A DNA stretch of 64,000 bases from DATBGO01 sp963840095 (GCA_963840095.1 CAWIXN010000012.1:372001-436000); one strand, 5' to 3'. Shown: positions 1 to 8,048, numbered from the stretch's first letter. Notes: a model not told the origin generated them from the sequence alone. A program made the numbers and translations.

Positions 1-750
1 ATCGTCGAATCCGTACCCGACATGGACTCGAAGTTCTACGCCGCGACCCAGGCGATGGACGAGGCCAGGCATGTCGAGCTGTACTCCAGGTTCATGCGGG
101 AGAAGATCGGCCTGTACTACCCGGTCAATTCCGACCTGGCGAAGCTGCTCGCGGACTCACTCAGCGACTCTCGCTGGGACCTGCCATACCTGGGCATGCA
201 GGTGCTCATCGAGGGGCTGGCCCTGGCCGCGTTCGGGGTGCACCGGGACATGGCCAACAACCCGCTAGTCAAGCAGCTACTCGCCTACGTCATGCAGGAC
301 GAGGCCCGGCACGTGGCGTTTGGCCGCCTGGCCCTGCGCGACTACTACGCCGAACTCACCGAGGCCGAGCGGGCTGACCGCGAGGAGTTCGTCGTCGAAG
401 GCTGCTACCTGATGCGCAACAGGTTCCGTGCGCAGGAGGTCTATGACCGGATGGGCTTCGACGTCGACGAGTGCCTGGAGTTCACCGAGCACTCGCCGAT
501 CCAGCAGGCGTTCAGGACGCTGCTGTTCTCGAGGATCGTGCCGTGCGTGAAGGACATCGGGCTGTGGGGGCCGAAGGTGCGGCACGCCTATGCCGACCTC
601 GGCGTGCTCGAAGCCGCCCAGACCGACCTTGAGGTGCTGATGCGCGACGATGAGGACATCGCGGAGCGGGTGGACGCCCAGAAGTACGCGGCCGAACTCG
701 CCGCCAGAACCGTCGAGGTCGACACCGCGGTGGCGGATGGCGCCCGCTAG
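1..750 (+). CDS. Ferritin-like diiron protein, 5' end missing
   Basis: The reading frame is open from the first base, so the true start lies upstream of the window; 249 residues and the stop are visible. Two DEARHV motifs (visible residues about 20-25 and 100-105) are the E-x2-H metal-ligand pairs of ferritin-like four-helix diiron proteins, and further helices rich in acidic residues follow. Families of this kind include ribonucleotide-reductase-like oxygenases and p-aminobenzoate N-oxygenase relatives. I cannot choose a substrate. The first Met at 22 is internal to helix sequence and is not a likely start. It stands alone; the next gene begins 159 nt downstream after a tandem repeat. Confidence 0.75.
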   Translation: MVESVPDMDSKFYAATQAMDEARHVELYSRFMREKIGLYYPVNSDLAKLLADSLSDSRWDLPYLGMQVLIEGLALAAFGVHRDMANNPLVKQLLAYVMQDEARHVAFGRLALRDYYAELTEAERADREEFVVEGCYLMRNRFRAQEVYDRMGFDVDECLEFTEHSPIQQAFRTLLFSRIVPCVKDIGLWGPKVRHAYADLGVLEAAQTDLEVLMRDDEDIAERVDAQKYAAELAARTVEVDTAVADGAR

Positions 751-763
751 CGTCAGCCGTGCT

Positions 764-845
764 CCAGTCAGCATCCGCTGCTGGTGAGCATCCGTCGCTG
801 GTGAGCATCGGCTGCTGGTGAGCATCCGCCGCTGGTGAGCATCCG
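764..845. repeat. 17-bp tandem repeat, about 4.5 copies
   Basis: The unit CTGGTGAGCATCCGTCG begins at 781, 798, 815 and 832, with a partial copy before 781. One or two bases vary per copy. It fills the gap between the ferritin-like gene and the GH1 gene and lies just upstream of the GH1 promoter. No open frame uses it. Confidence 0.9.
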
Positions 846-896
846 GCCGTCGTGGCCCGGGCCGCGGGCAGCTTTCCGGGCGGAAGCGGGCCCGCG

Positions 897-902
897 TACC
901 AT
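897..902 (+). promoter_or_regulatory. -10 box of a probable leaderless GH1 transcript
   Basis: TACCAT ends exactly six bases before the ATG at 909 and no Shine-Dalgarno sequence is visible. This spacing puts the transcription start on the A of the start codon. No convincing -35 box was found. Confidence 0.45.
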
Positions 903-908
903 CCTCAG

Positions 909-2282
909 ATGAATGATCTGGCCATGCCGCCGTTTCCGCCCGCCTTCGCCTGGGGCGTTGCCACCTCCGCTTACCAGGTCGAGGGAGCAGTGGCGGAGGA
1001 CGGCCGGGGTGACTGCGTCTGGGATGTATTCTGCCGCCAGCCTGGCGCCATTCGGGACGGGCAAACCGGCGAGATCGCGGATGATCACTATCACCGCTGG
1101 CCGGAGGATCTCGAGCTGATGGCCAGGCTCGGCGTTACCAGTTACCGGTTCTCCATCGCCTGGCCCCGGGTCCAGCCGGACGGCAAGGGGCCAGCCAACC
1201 CGGCCGGGCTTGAATTCTACGAAAGGCTGACCGACGCTCTGCTGGCCCGCGGCATCACTCCGGTGCCGACGCTGTTCCACTGGGATCTGCCGCAGCCGCT
1301 CGAAGACGGTGGCGGCTGGCTGGCCAGGGACACCGCATACCGGTTCGCCGAGTACGCCGGTCTGGCCGCACGGAGGCTGGCCGACCGGATACCGATGTGG
1401 ATAACGCTAAACGAGCCGTGCGTGGTAACTCTCAACGGCTATGCGCAGGGCACGCACGCACCAGGGCGGACGCTCGGACTCGGTGCCCTGGCCGCCGCCC
1501 ACCACCAGCTGCTCGGCCACGGCCTGGCGGCCGCGAGCCTGCGGGCGGTCGGGGTCGGGCAGGTGGCGACCACCAACAACTACTCCCCGGCCTGGCCCGC
1601 CAGCCACTCCGCGGACGATGTAGCGGCCGCGGACGCGTTCGACGCGCTGCACAACCGGCTGTTCACCGACCCGCTGCTGCTCGGTTTCTACCCGGACCTG
1701 TCCGCGTTCGGCCTGGGCAGCGACGGCCCGGGCGCCGTCCGGGACGGCGACCTGGCGATCATCGCCGCCAATCTGGACGCGCTCGGGGTCAACTACTACA
1801 GCCCGGCCAGGCTCTCCGCGGCGACTGGCGGCCCGGTTCCATACCGGAGGGAAGACATCCCTGGCTATCCGAAGACCGCGTTCGGCTGGCCGGTGGTCCC
1901 GTCCGGCCTGAGCGAGCTGCTGACCGGGCTGCGCGAGCGTTATGGCGATGCCTTGCCGCCCATCTATGTCACCGAGAACGGCTGCTCGACCGACGACGAG
2001 CCCGCCGCTGACGGTACCGTCGACGACCAGCCCCGGATCGGCTACCTCGACGGTCATATCCGGGCGCTACGCGACGCGATGACGGCCGGCGTCGACGCGC
2101 GCGGGTATTTCCAATGGAGCCTGCTGGACAACTTTGAGTGGGCGCAGGGGTACCACCAGCGCTTCGGGCTGGTGCACGTCGACTTCGCGACCCAGCGGCG
2201 TACCCCCAAGGCATCGTTCGGCTGGTACCGGGACCTGATCGCCGCACAGCGCACCGGGAACGCTGAGCCGGACGCCGGATGA
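909..2282 (+). CDS. GH1 family beta-glucosidase
   Basis: A 457-residue retaining glycoside hydrolase of family 1, the usual length for bacterial cytoplasmic beta-glucosidases. The N-terminal FPPAFAWGVATSAYQVEG signature is present. The acid/base Glu is E169 in TLNEP and the nucleophile is E356 in YVTENG. The C-terminal LLDNFEWAQGY segment completes the aglycone site. No signal peptide is seen, so it should hydrolyse imported beta-glucosides or cellobiose in the cytoplasm. The upstream GTG at 852 would add 19 Gly/Pro-rich residues. I prefer 909 because family homology starts there and a -10 box sits six bases upstream. No sugar transporter or LacI regulator is adjacent. Confidence 0.93.
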   Translation: MNDLAMPPFPPAFAWGVATSAYQVEGAVAEDGRGDCVWDVFCRQPGAIRDGQTGEIADDHYHRWPEDLELMARLGVTSYRFSIAWPRVQPDGKGPANPAGLEFYERLTDALLARGITPVPTLFHWDLPQPLEDGGGWLARDTAYRFAEYAGLAARRLADRIPMWITLNEPCVVTLNGYAQGTHAPGRTLGLGALAAAHHQLLGHGLAAASLRAVGVGQVATTNNYSPAWPASHSADDVAAADAFDALHNRLFTDPLLLGFYPDLSAFGLGSDGPGAVRDGDLAIIAANLDALGVNYYSPARLSAATGGPVPYRREDIPGYPKTAFGWPVVPSGLSELLTGLRERYGDALPPIYVTENGCSTDDEPAADGTVDDQPRIGYLDGHIRALRDAMTAGVDARGYFQWSLLDNFEWAQGYHQRFGLVHVDFATQRRTPKASFGWYRDLIAAQRTGNAEPDAG

Positions 2283-2342
2283 TCTCCGCCGGTTCTCATC
2301 GATCAGTGGATCGCCTGCTGGGTTGACCTCTTCCACCCGGCG

Positions 2343-3191
2343 TCACGGCCAGCCGGCGCCGGGCGCGGGCGCCTCAGCGACGAGCACCTGGCCGGTCCGC
2401 TCCTGACTGGTCATGTTGTCCATGCCGCGCCACTGCGCCGCCATCATGAACAGGCTTCGGCCGTCAGCGCCGCCGAGCATGCAGGCGAAGCAGCCGCGGT
2501 CAAGCCCGATCGCCTGCAGGACCGCGCCGCCTTCGCGGACGCGCACGCAGCGCTGGTTGGGGACGTCCGCGTACCAGACCGCCTGCTCGGCGTCGATGCA
2601 GATGCCGTCGGGCACACCATCGCCGAGGTCGGCCCAGACCCGGCGGTTCGACAGGCTGCCGTCGGTGCCGATCTCGAAAGCGGTGAGCCGGTGGCCGTAG
2701 GACTCGGCGACGATCAAAGTTGAGTTGTCGGGCGTCACCGCCATGCCATTGCCGAACGCGATGTCATCGGCCACCGGCCGGGCCGAGCCGTCCGGGGTGA
2801 TCAGCACGACAATGCCCGGAGCGAACTCGGCGCCCGCCATCGGGTCGGAGCCGCCGCCGTTGACGTAGGTGTAACCGCGCCCATCCGCGACGATCTCGTT
2901 GAACACCGAGCCGAGACCGGCCAGATCTGCATGGGTCACCAGCGATCCGCCCGGGTCCTGGCGCAGGACAAGCCCTTCGCGCCCGGACACCACCAGCAAT
3001 CTGCCATCGGGCAGCCAGTCGATGGAGTAGGGCAGGGTCGTCGGGACGCGCGCCATGACCTCGCTGCTGCCGTCGAGACCGAGGCGGACGATTTCCTGCG
3101 TTCCCCAGTTGCAGAACCATAGGTGGTCCTGGTGCCAGCGCGGCGACTCGCCGAACGCCAGACCTGTCAGCAGAATGCGCGGTCCTGGCAC
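2343..3191 (-). CDS. SMP-30/gluconolactonase-like six-bladed propeller protein
   Basis: A 282-residue protein of the SMP-30/gluconolactonase/LRE family. It has repeated beta-propeller strands, an early GESPRWHQDHLWF segment supplying the first metal ligand Glu, and NGMAVTPDNSTLIVAES, the typical metal/active-site blade. Members hydrolyse sugar lactones or organophosphates with a divalent metal. The actual substrate cannot be inferred. The start is GTG 3191, with AGGAGG at 3196-3201 on the minus strand. It is followed on the same strand 98 nt upstream by an alpha/beta hydrolase, so the two may be co-transcribed. Confidence 0.85.
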   Translation of the reverse strand: MPGPRILLTGLAFGESPRWHQDHLWFCNWGTQEIVRLGLDGSSEVMARVPTTLPYSIDWLPDGRLLVVSGREGLVLRQDPGGSLVTHADLAGLGSVFNEIVADGRGYTYVNGGGSDPMAGAEFAPGIVVLITPDGSARPVADDIAFGNGMAVTPDNSTLIVAESYGHRLTAFEIGTDGSLSNRRVWADLGDGVPDGICIDAEQAVWYADVPNQRCVRVREGGAVLQAIGLDRGCFACMLGGADGRSLFMMAAQWRGMDNMTSQERTGQVLVAEAPAPGAGWP

Positions 3192-3289
3192 TGCGCCTCC
3201 TCGGCTCGGGCGCCCAGCCGGGCGCAGGCGTAACGGACGTGACCGTAGTCGGCTGGTTTCGGGCTGCCCGCGGCGGGGCGACCGGCAGC

Positions 3290-3958
3290 TCAGACACCGG
3301 TCAGGAAACTCGCCAGCGCAGACGGCTGCGCCAGCGCGATCAGGTGGCCGCCGGGAAGCACGTCGGGCTCCACCCCCAGCCGGTCCCGCGCCACCTCCTG
3401 CTGGAACCCGACCGGGAAGAACCGGTCGTCGCGGCCGGCCACGACCCTGATCGGCACCGCCGGCCAGCTGCCGAAGTCGCAGGCCGACCCGAACACGGCG
3501 CTGGCCTCGGGCCGCTGGTGCCGCGCGCCGCTGGCCACCACCTCAGGCGGGACGTCGTGCAGGAAGTAGGCCGCCTCATCGAACTCGGTGCCATAGCCGC
3601 CCCGCTCCGCGGCCGCCACACGTGCCTCGAGCCAGCCCGTGCTGGCCCACCAAGCGCCGGGCGTCTCACCGGGCGACGGGATCATCGCGTTCACCAGCAC
3701 GACCGCTCGCAGCGGGGCCTTGGCGGCCACCAGCGGCGCGGTGAATCCGGCCAGCGACTGCGCGACCAGGATGACGTCGTCCCGGCTGCCGATCGCGCTG
3801 AGGACCAGATCCGTGTACTCGGGCAGCCCGGCCGCCTCGTCGTCACCTGGCAGGTCGACAGCGGTCGGCTGGTGTCCGGCCTGCTGCAGCAGCGGGACCA
3901 CCCGGTGCCAGTACCAGGCAGCGCCGCCGGCGCCCGGGATCAGGACGAAGCCACTCAT
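3290..3958 (-). CDS. Alpha/beta hydrolase
   Basis: A 222-residue single-domain alpha/beta hydrolase. Oxyanion region LIPGAGGAAWYWH is near the N-terminus and nucleophile S68 lies in VAQSLAG, a Gly-to-Ala variant of GxSxG. The acid is probably in VVAGRDDRFFP and the histidine in LPGGHLIALAQP at the C-terminus. It resembles salicylate/methyl-ester esterase-like hydrolases of actinomycetes. It is divergent from an HxlR regulator with a palindrome between them, so it is the likely target of that regulator. The substrate is unknown. Confidence 0.85.
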   Translation of the reverse strand: MSGFVLIPGAGGAAWYWHRVVPLLQQAGHQPTAVDLPGDDEAAGLPEYTDLVLSAIGSRDDVILVAQSLAGFTAPLVAAKAPLRAVVLVNAMIPSPGETPGAWWASTGWLEARVAAAERGGYGTEFDEAAYFLHDVPPEVVASGARHQRPEASAVFGSACDFGSWPAVPIRVVAGRDDRFFPVGFQQEVARDRLGVEPDVLPGGHLIALAQPSALASFLTGV

Positions 3959-4032
3959 CTGCCACCCTTCACGGCGAAGGCGCGTCCGGAGGCTGGAAGC
4001 CCCGGAACAGCTCGCGCGGCCAGTGATCCCAA

Positions 4033-4054
4033 TTTAGGACTGTAAGCTCCTAAA
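4033..4054. promoter_or_regulatory. Inverted repeat, probable HxlR operator
   Basis: TTTAGGA (4033-4039) and TCCTAAA (4048-4054) form a perfect 7-bp inverted repeat with an 8-nt spacer in the divergent region between the hydrolase and HxlR genes. The right half covers the position where a -35 box for the TATAAT at 4071 would lie, so binding should block regulator transcription and probably the divergent hydrolase. Confidence 0.6.
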
Positions 4055-4070
4055 ACACAACTTGATTAAC

Positions 4071-4076
4071 TATAAT
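4071..4076 (+). promoter_or_regulatory. Consensus -10 box, leaderless HxlR transcript
   Basis: A perfect TATAAT lies six bases before the ATG at 4083, with no ribosome binding site in between. The transcript should start at the start codon itself. Confidence 0.6.
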
Positions 4077-4082
4077 CGCTGC

Positions 4083-4763
4083 ATGCCGACTGCCCGACGC
4101 TACGAAGACCCGTGCGGGATTGCGCGGGCCCTCGACCTCATCGGAGATCGATGGGCGCTGCTGGTCGTACGCGAACTGATCTTTGGGCCCAAGCGATTCG
4201 TCCAATTGCGCGGCGATTTGCACGGAATCAGTCCGAACGTCCTCGCCCAGCGGCTGCGCGACCTCGAGGAGGCGGGCGTGGTGCGCCGGGGCATGCTCGA
4301 CCCGCCGGCCAGCGTCCCGATCTACGAGCTCACCGGCCGCGGTCTGGGGCTTGAGCCCGTCCTCATCGAACTGGGCCGCTGGGGCAGCCAGGAGCAGCTG
4401 CAGACGTCCACGGACATGACGGTCAACGCGCTGCTGCTCGCCCTCAAGACCGTGTTCGATCCCGCCGCCGCGGCCGATGCCACGTTCGCGCTGCGGATCG
4501 CCGGCGACTGGTTCGGCCTGCGAGTGGCTGGGCAGGCCATCGAGGTCACCCGGGGCCGTACCGAGCAGCCCACCGTAATCCTCGATGCGGACCTGCCGAC
4601 GCTGCGCGCGGTGGCCTTCGGCCGCGAGGCAATCACTGTGGCCGAACGCGACAAGCGCATGATCATCACCGGCGACCGGCGTGCCGCCGAGCGCTTCGCG
4701 GCGATGTTTATGGTCCCGGCCGCGCAGCCGTCAGCGGAGCCGTCACCGGAGCCGTCAGCCTGA
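4083..4763 (+). CDS. HxlR-family transcriptional regulator with C-terminal sterol-carrier-like domain
   Basis: A 226-residue regulator. The N-terminal 100 residues are a winged helix of the HxlR type: ARALDLIGDRWALLVVREL, then FVQLRGDLHGISPNVLAQRLRDLEEAGVV. The second half (about residues 105-220) resembles the SCP2-like ligand domain found in many actinobacterial HxlR proteins. A TTG codon at 4062 is in frame, but the TATAAT box overlaps that segment, so ATG 4083 is chosen. It is divergent from the alpha/beta hydrolase with an inverted repeat in the shared promoter. The last residues are a low-complexity PSAEPSPEPSA tail, and the end overlaps the convergent 71-residue gene by 9 nt. Confidence 0.88.
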   Translation: MPTARRYEDPCGIARALDLIGDRWALLVVRELIFGPKRFVQLRGDLHGISPNVLAQRLRDLEEAGVVRRGMLDPPASVPIYELTGRGLGLEPVLIELGRWGSQEQLQTSTDMTVNALLLALKTVFDPAAAADATFALRIAGDWFGLRVAGQAIEVTRGRTEQPTVILDADLPTLRAVAFGREAITVAERDKRMIITGDRRAAERFAAMFMVPAAQPSAEPSPEPSA

Positions 4764-4970
4764 TCGCCAGGCACGAGTGCTTGCTGTGCTGGTGGGCTTG
4801 GCGGTGTAGGCCTCGATCTGCTCCCGGATGCCGTCGGCGGACTCAGCGTGCACCATGACCGGCGGGACCGCGCCGACGATCCTGGCGTGCCAGAGGCCGT
4901 TGACCAGTCCCACCCACGCTTCCCATCCGGGGTACTCATCGGCGATAGCAGCCGCTTGGTTGTTGTTCAT
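4755..4970 (-). CDS. Small conserved actinobacterial protein of unknown function
   Basis: A 71-residue protein with no membrane segment. The core AIADEYPGWEAW, then LWHARIVGAVPPVMVHAES, then GIREQIEAY recalls small hypothetical proteins that I have often seen beside GntR or XRE regulators in Streptomyces. It is divergent from a minimal GntR regulator 91 nt away, which fits that pattern. The function is unknown. A role as partner or modulator of the regulator is only an inference from the arrangement. Confidence 0.7.
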   Translation of the reverse strand: MNNNQAAAIADEYPGWEAWVGLVNGLWHARIVGAVPPVMVHAESADGIREQIEAYTAKPTSTASTRAWRSG

Positions 4971-5061
4971 GCTGACATGATACGAGCTTGCCCGTGCTAT
5001 GCCTAGCTTGACTCAGCTGGGCTTAGGAAGCTGCAGGTCAGCGGTGCATAGCCTGGCTCTT

Positions 5062-5319
5062 GTGACCGAGCCACCGGACATCAACACGGGCGGGCCCGCG
5101 CTGATCTACGTCCAGGTGGCCAACCACATCGCGGCCAGGATCGCCAGCGGGGATCTCCCGCCCGGCTCGAGACTGCCCGCCGAGCGGAATCTCGCGGTGG
5201 AGTATGGCGTGGCGTACGACACGATCCGCCGCGCGACGAAGGTGCTGCGCGAGCGGAATCTGATCGTGACGGTGCATGGCCGTGGGACCTTCGTCAGCGA
5301 GCACGTCAGCGAGGGCTAG
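5062..5319 (+). CDS. Minimal GntR-family regulator (DNA-binding domain only)
   Basis: An 85-residue protein made of a single GntR winged helix: YVQVANHIAARIASGDLPPG, LPAERNLAVEYGVAYDTIRRA, then the wing VTVHGRGTFV. It lacks any effector-binding domain, so it may respond through a partner protein or by level alone. The GTG at 5062 has TAGCCT seven bases upstream and no ribosome site. An ATG at 4999 would add 21 residues with no family similarity. It is divergent from the 71-residue small gene and 22 nt upstream of otsB. Confidence 0.82.
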   Translation: MTEPPDINTGGPALIYVQVANHIAARIASGDLPPGSRLPAERNLAVEYGVAYDTIRRATKVLRERNLIVTVHGRGTFVSEHVSEG

Positions 5320-5329
5320 GGACCCGCGC

Positions 5330-5335
5330 TATCGT
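5330..5335 (+). promoter_or_regulatory. -10 box of a probable leaderless otsB transcript
   Basis: TATCGT lies six bases before the otsB ATG at 5342 and eleven bases after the gntR stop. No Shine-Dalgarno is visible. otsB therefore probably has its own promoter rather than depending only on read-through. Confidence 0.45.
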
Positions 5336-5341
5336 CTGGCT

Positions 5342-6160
5342 ATGTCCGGAACCGGCCCGCTTGAGCGGCCAGATCACGCCATCCGCGGGGCCCTCGCCCA
5401 GTCTGCGGCCCGGGGCGCCTGCGGCTTCTTCTTCGACTTTGACGGCACTCTCGCACCGATCGGGCCCGACCCTGAGGCAGTTCAGCCGGTGCCAGGGGTG
5501 ACCGACCAGCTCAGGGAGCTCGCCAGGCTGGCCGAGAAGGTCGGCATCATCTCGGCCCGCCCGGTACAGTTCCTGGCTAGCCGCTTCGGCAGCGCCCCCG
5601 GCCTGTCGCTGTACGGCCTCTACGGATTGGAGGCCATCCGCGACGGCGTCGCAACCACTGACCCGGAGGCGGAAAGCTGGATCGCCACGATCCAGACCGT
5701 CATGGAATCGGCCCGAGACGAGTTGCCGCCGGAAATTTTCGTCGAGGACAAGCGGCTGGCCGTGGCATTCCACTACCGCCAGCATCCGGAGCGCCGGGCC
5801 GAAGCCGAGGAATGGGCGCGGGACAAAGCGCGCGAGTACAAGCTCGCCGAGCAGCTCGGCCGGATGGTCATCGAGCTGAAGCCGCCCATCCCGACCGATA
5901 AGGGCACCGTCCTGCGCGCCGAGACCGGCTCGCTGCGGTCAGTGTGGTATTTCGGCGACGACGTCGCGGACGCCGAGGGCTTCGACGCGCTCCGCAGCAG
6001 GCAGGAGCGAGACCCCGGCTTCCTCGGGGTGTGCGTGGCAGTGGCGAACGGCGAGGTCGGCCAGGCACTGACCGACCGGGCCGACTTCGCGCTGGCTTCG
6101 CCGGCGGCCATGCCCGCTTTCCTGGCGGCGGCGATCGAGGTCTTCTCCGCGGCCGGCTAG
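5342..6160 (+). CDS. otsB: Trehalose-6-phosphate phosphatase
   Basis: A 272-residue HAD-superfamily phosphatase of the OtsB family that converts trehalose 6-phosphate to trehalose. Motif I is FDFDGTLAPI (nucleophile D32, acid D34). Motif II falls in VGIISARP and the metal-binding motif is YFGDDVADAEGFDAL. The length matches the family. An in-frame ATG at 5276 overlaps gntR and is rejected because homology and a -10 box support 5342. No otsA is present in the window, so the synthase must lie elsewhere. Confidence 0.93.
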   Translation: MSGTGPLERPDHAIRGALAQSAARGACGFFFDFDGTLAPIGPDPEAVQPVPGVTDQLRELARLAEKVGIISARPVQFLASRFGSAPGLSLYGLYGLEAIRDGVATTDPEAESWIATIQTVMESARDELPPEIFVEDKRLAVAFHYRQHPERRAEAEEWARDKAREYKLAEQLGRMVIELKPPIPTDKGTVLRAETGSLRSVWYFGDDVADAEGFDALRSRQERDPGFLGVCVAVANGEVGQALTDRADFALASPAAMPAFLAAAIEVFSAAG

Positions 6161-6179
6161 CTCACGTGAAAGGCGCTAC

Positions 6180-7175
6180 ATGCCGGCTTCGCCATCGTTT
6201 CTCCCGCATTCCGTCATTGCCACCCGGCTCCGGACCGCCGGTTGCGTCTTCGCCGAGGACGAAGCGCGGGTGCTCATTTCCGCGGCCCGGACACCAGCCG
6301 AACTGGCCGCGATGGTGGACCGGCGGGCGGGCGGCCAGCCCCTTGAGCACGTCGTCGGCTGGGCCGAGTTCTGCGGCCTGCGGATCGCGGTGGATCCCGG
6401 GGTCTTCGTACCCCGCCGCCGCACCGAGTTCCTCGTCCGCCAGGCCGCCGCGCTCGCCGGCCGGGCAGACGAACCCGCCAGTAAGGCCACAATCCCGGCC
6501 GGCGAGCCGGTAGCTGCCGGCGAGCGGATTCCGGGCGGTCAGCCGGTTCCGGGCGGTCAGCCAGTTCCGGGCGGTCAGCCAGTTCCGGGCGGTCAGCCAG
6601 TTCCGGGCGGTCAGCCAGTTCCGGGCGGTGAGGCCGCGCCGGTCGCCCGGCAGCCGGTCGTCATCGACTTGTGCTGTGGTTCTGGCGCGCTGGGCGCTGC
6701 GCTGGTCGAGGCACTCGGCCAGGTCGAGTTGCACGCTGCCGACATCGATCCCGCCGCGGTGCGGTGTGCCCGCCGCAACCTCGCGGGCGCCGGGCAGGTG
6801 TACGAAGGCGACCTCTACGATCCGCTTCCCGCCCGGCTTCGGGGCCGGGTCGACATCCTGGTCGCGAACGTGCCTTACGTGCCCGCCGAGGAAGTCGGGC
6901 TGCTGCCCGCCGAGGCGCGCATTCACGAGGCGCGGGTGGCGCTGGACGGCGGCGCGGATGGTCTCGACGTGCTGCGGCGGGTGGCCGCGGCGGCGTCACT
7001 ATGGCTGGCGCCGGGCGGTCGTCTGCTGGTGGAGACCAGCGAGCGCCAGAGGCCGCAGGCCGTCGAAATCGTCGCCCTGGCCGGGCTGATCCCGGGGGTG
7101 GCAAGTTCAGACGAGCTGAATGCCACCGTCGTCATCGGAACCAGGCCCGGCCGCCCGAGTGCACAGCGCTCCTAG
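6180..7175 (+). CDS. PrmC/HemK-like protein (glutamine-N5) methyltransferase, unknown target
   Basis: A 331-residue SAM-dependent methyltransferase. An N-terminal helical substrate-recognition part (1-95) and a Rossmann domain with VIDLCCGSGALGAAL are separated by a Pro/Gly/Gln-rich linker. The catalytic motif is NVPY rather than the NPPY of release-factor methyltransferases. NVPYVP is typical of the PrmC-like branch with no assigned substrate. The linker is built from about 5.5 copies of an 18-bp repeat and makes the protein longer than usual. The gene follows otsB by 19 nt. The start ATG is supported by similarity from its first residues. Confidence 0.85.
   Translation: MPASPSFLPHSVIATRLRTAGCVFAEDEARVLISAARTPAELAAMVDRRAGGQPLEHVVGWAEFCGLRIAVDPGVFVPRRRTEFLVRQAAALAGRADEPASKATIPAGEPVAAGERIPGGQPVPGGQPVPGGQPVPGGQPVPGGQPVPGGEAAPVARQPVVIDLCCGSGALGAALVEALGQVELHAADIDPAAVRCARRNLAGAGQVYEGDLYDPLPARLRGRVDILVANVPYVPAEEVGLLPAEARIHEARVALDGGADGLDVLRRVAAAASLWLAPGGRLLVETSERQRPQAVEIVALAGLIPGVASSDELNATVVIGTRPGRPSAQRS
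6531..6630. repeat. 18-bp in-frame tandem repeat
   Basis: The unit CCGGGCGGTCAGCCAGTT starts at 6531, 6549, 6567, 6585 and 6603 with a partial sixth copy. It encodes six-residue PGGQPV repeats in the linker of the PrmC-like methyltransferase, so changes in copy number keep the frame. Confidence 0.95.
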
Positions 7176-7182
7176 GGAGCGC
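7166..7182. terminator. Short hairpin at the end of the PrmC-like gene
   Basis: GCGCTCC and GGAGCGC pair perfectly around TAG, which is the gene's stop codon. There is no T tract. It is a weak terminator candidate between convergent genes. Confidence 0.3.
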
Positions 7183-7254
7183 CGCCGGCAGACAAGCTCC
7201 GACGGCTGGTCACCGTCACCACCATGACGCCGCGCTCAACGACCCGCCCCTGGG

Positions 7255-7899
7255 CTAGCGCGCCCCTCCGCGAGCGCGCGCTCCGGCGAGCAGGCGGTCG
7301 ATCGCGTCTGTGACCGTGTCAGCGAGCGGCGGCCAGGGGAAGCGCGGCCGACAGATGCGCAGGCTGACCAGCCCGTGCAGTTGCTGCCAGACCAAAGTCG
7401 CCGTCTGAAAGGACTCAGGCTCGCCAGGCGGGCCGCCCAGGCAGGCGGCGATCGCCTCGATCAGCCGATCGAAGGCCGGCCGACGCACCTGTTCCTGAAC
7501 GCTGCCCTCGCCCAACGGCGGCGGCGGCAGGGGGTTGGAGAACATGATCCAATACTGGCCGGGATGGTCCAGCCCGAATTCGCAATAGGTCAGCGCCACC
7601 GCCAGGACCCGTGCGCACGGGTCAGCCAGGCCGCTGGCCGCCTCACCCTGCAACCGCGCCAGTTCGTCGAAATGCCGCTCCGCAACTGCCCGCACCAGGG
7701 AGTCAACGTTGTCGAAGTGCAGGTAGACAGAGGTCGCCGCGACGCCGACCGCGCGGGCGACCGCCCGCAACGATAGCGGCGGGCCTGCCGGATCCTCCAG
7801 CAGGCGGCTGGCCGCCTCGATGATGTCATCCCGCAGGCGCTCGCCCTGACCACGCGGGTTCGGCTGACGGCGCGAGTGCTCAGCGGCTGATGCGGTCAT
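7255..7899 (-). CDS. TetR-family regulator of the adjacent MFS pump
   Basis: A 214-residue TetR-type repressor. The helix-turn-helix is at about residues 20-65 (LSLRAVARAVGVAATSVYLHFDN). The C-terminal ligand domain is of the WHG/TetR_C kind, with a CEFGLDHPGQYWIMFSN segment. The start is placed at ATG 7899, since GAGAGGAG lies six bases upstream; ATG 7905 would touch that site. It is divergent from a DHA2-type exporter with three CCTGTAGSG-type half-sites between them. This is the standard layout of a drug-responsive repressor and its pump. Confidence 0.88.
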   Translation of the reverse strand: MTASAAEHSRRQPNPRGQGERLRDDIIEAASRLLEDPAGPPLSLRAVARAVGVAATSVYLHFDNVDSLVRAVAERHFDELARLQGEAASGLADPCARVLAVALTYCEFGLDHPGQYWIMFSNPLPPPPLGEGSVQEQVRRPAFDRLIEAIAACLGGPPGEPESFQTATLVWQQLHGLVSLRICRPRFPWPPLADTVTDAIDRLLAGARARGGAR

Positions 7900-7931
7900 C
7901 AGCATCTCCTCTCGCCGGTCCGCTGGGTCTG

Positions 7932-8048
7932 CCGCTACAGGCTACACCCGTTGCGCTACGCCTGAACATTTATATCGTCCAAACTGTATTGACACCTGTA
8001 GCGCTATGGCCGTACAGTCAAGTCACACAACGCCCGTAGCCCTACAGG
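7932..8048. promoter_or_regulatory. Three CCTGTAGSG elements, probable TetR operators
   Basis: CCTGTAGCG occurs at 7933-7941 (minus) and 7995-8003 (plus, extended as CCTGTAGCGCTATGG to 8009). CCTGTAGGG, extended as CCTGTAGGGCTACGGG, occurs at 8033-8048 (minus). The last two form an inverted pair flanking the efflux gene's -10 region. Confidence 0.6.
7989..8018 (+). promoter_or_regulatory. Sigma-70-type promoter of the MFS exporter
   Basis: TTGACA at 7989-7994 and TACAGT at 8013-8018, with an 18-nt spacer. The operator CCTGTAGCGCTATGG fills the spacer, so repressor and polymerase cannot bind together. AGGAGG at 8058-8063 is six bases before ATG 8070. Confidence 0.7.

Noticed and set aside
764..845. 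The 17-bp repeats considered as a CRISPR array
   Set aside because: The units are contiguous with no spacers and too short, so it is a simple tandem repeat.
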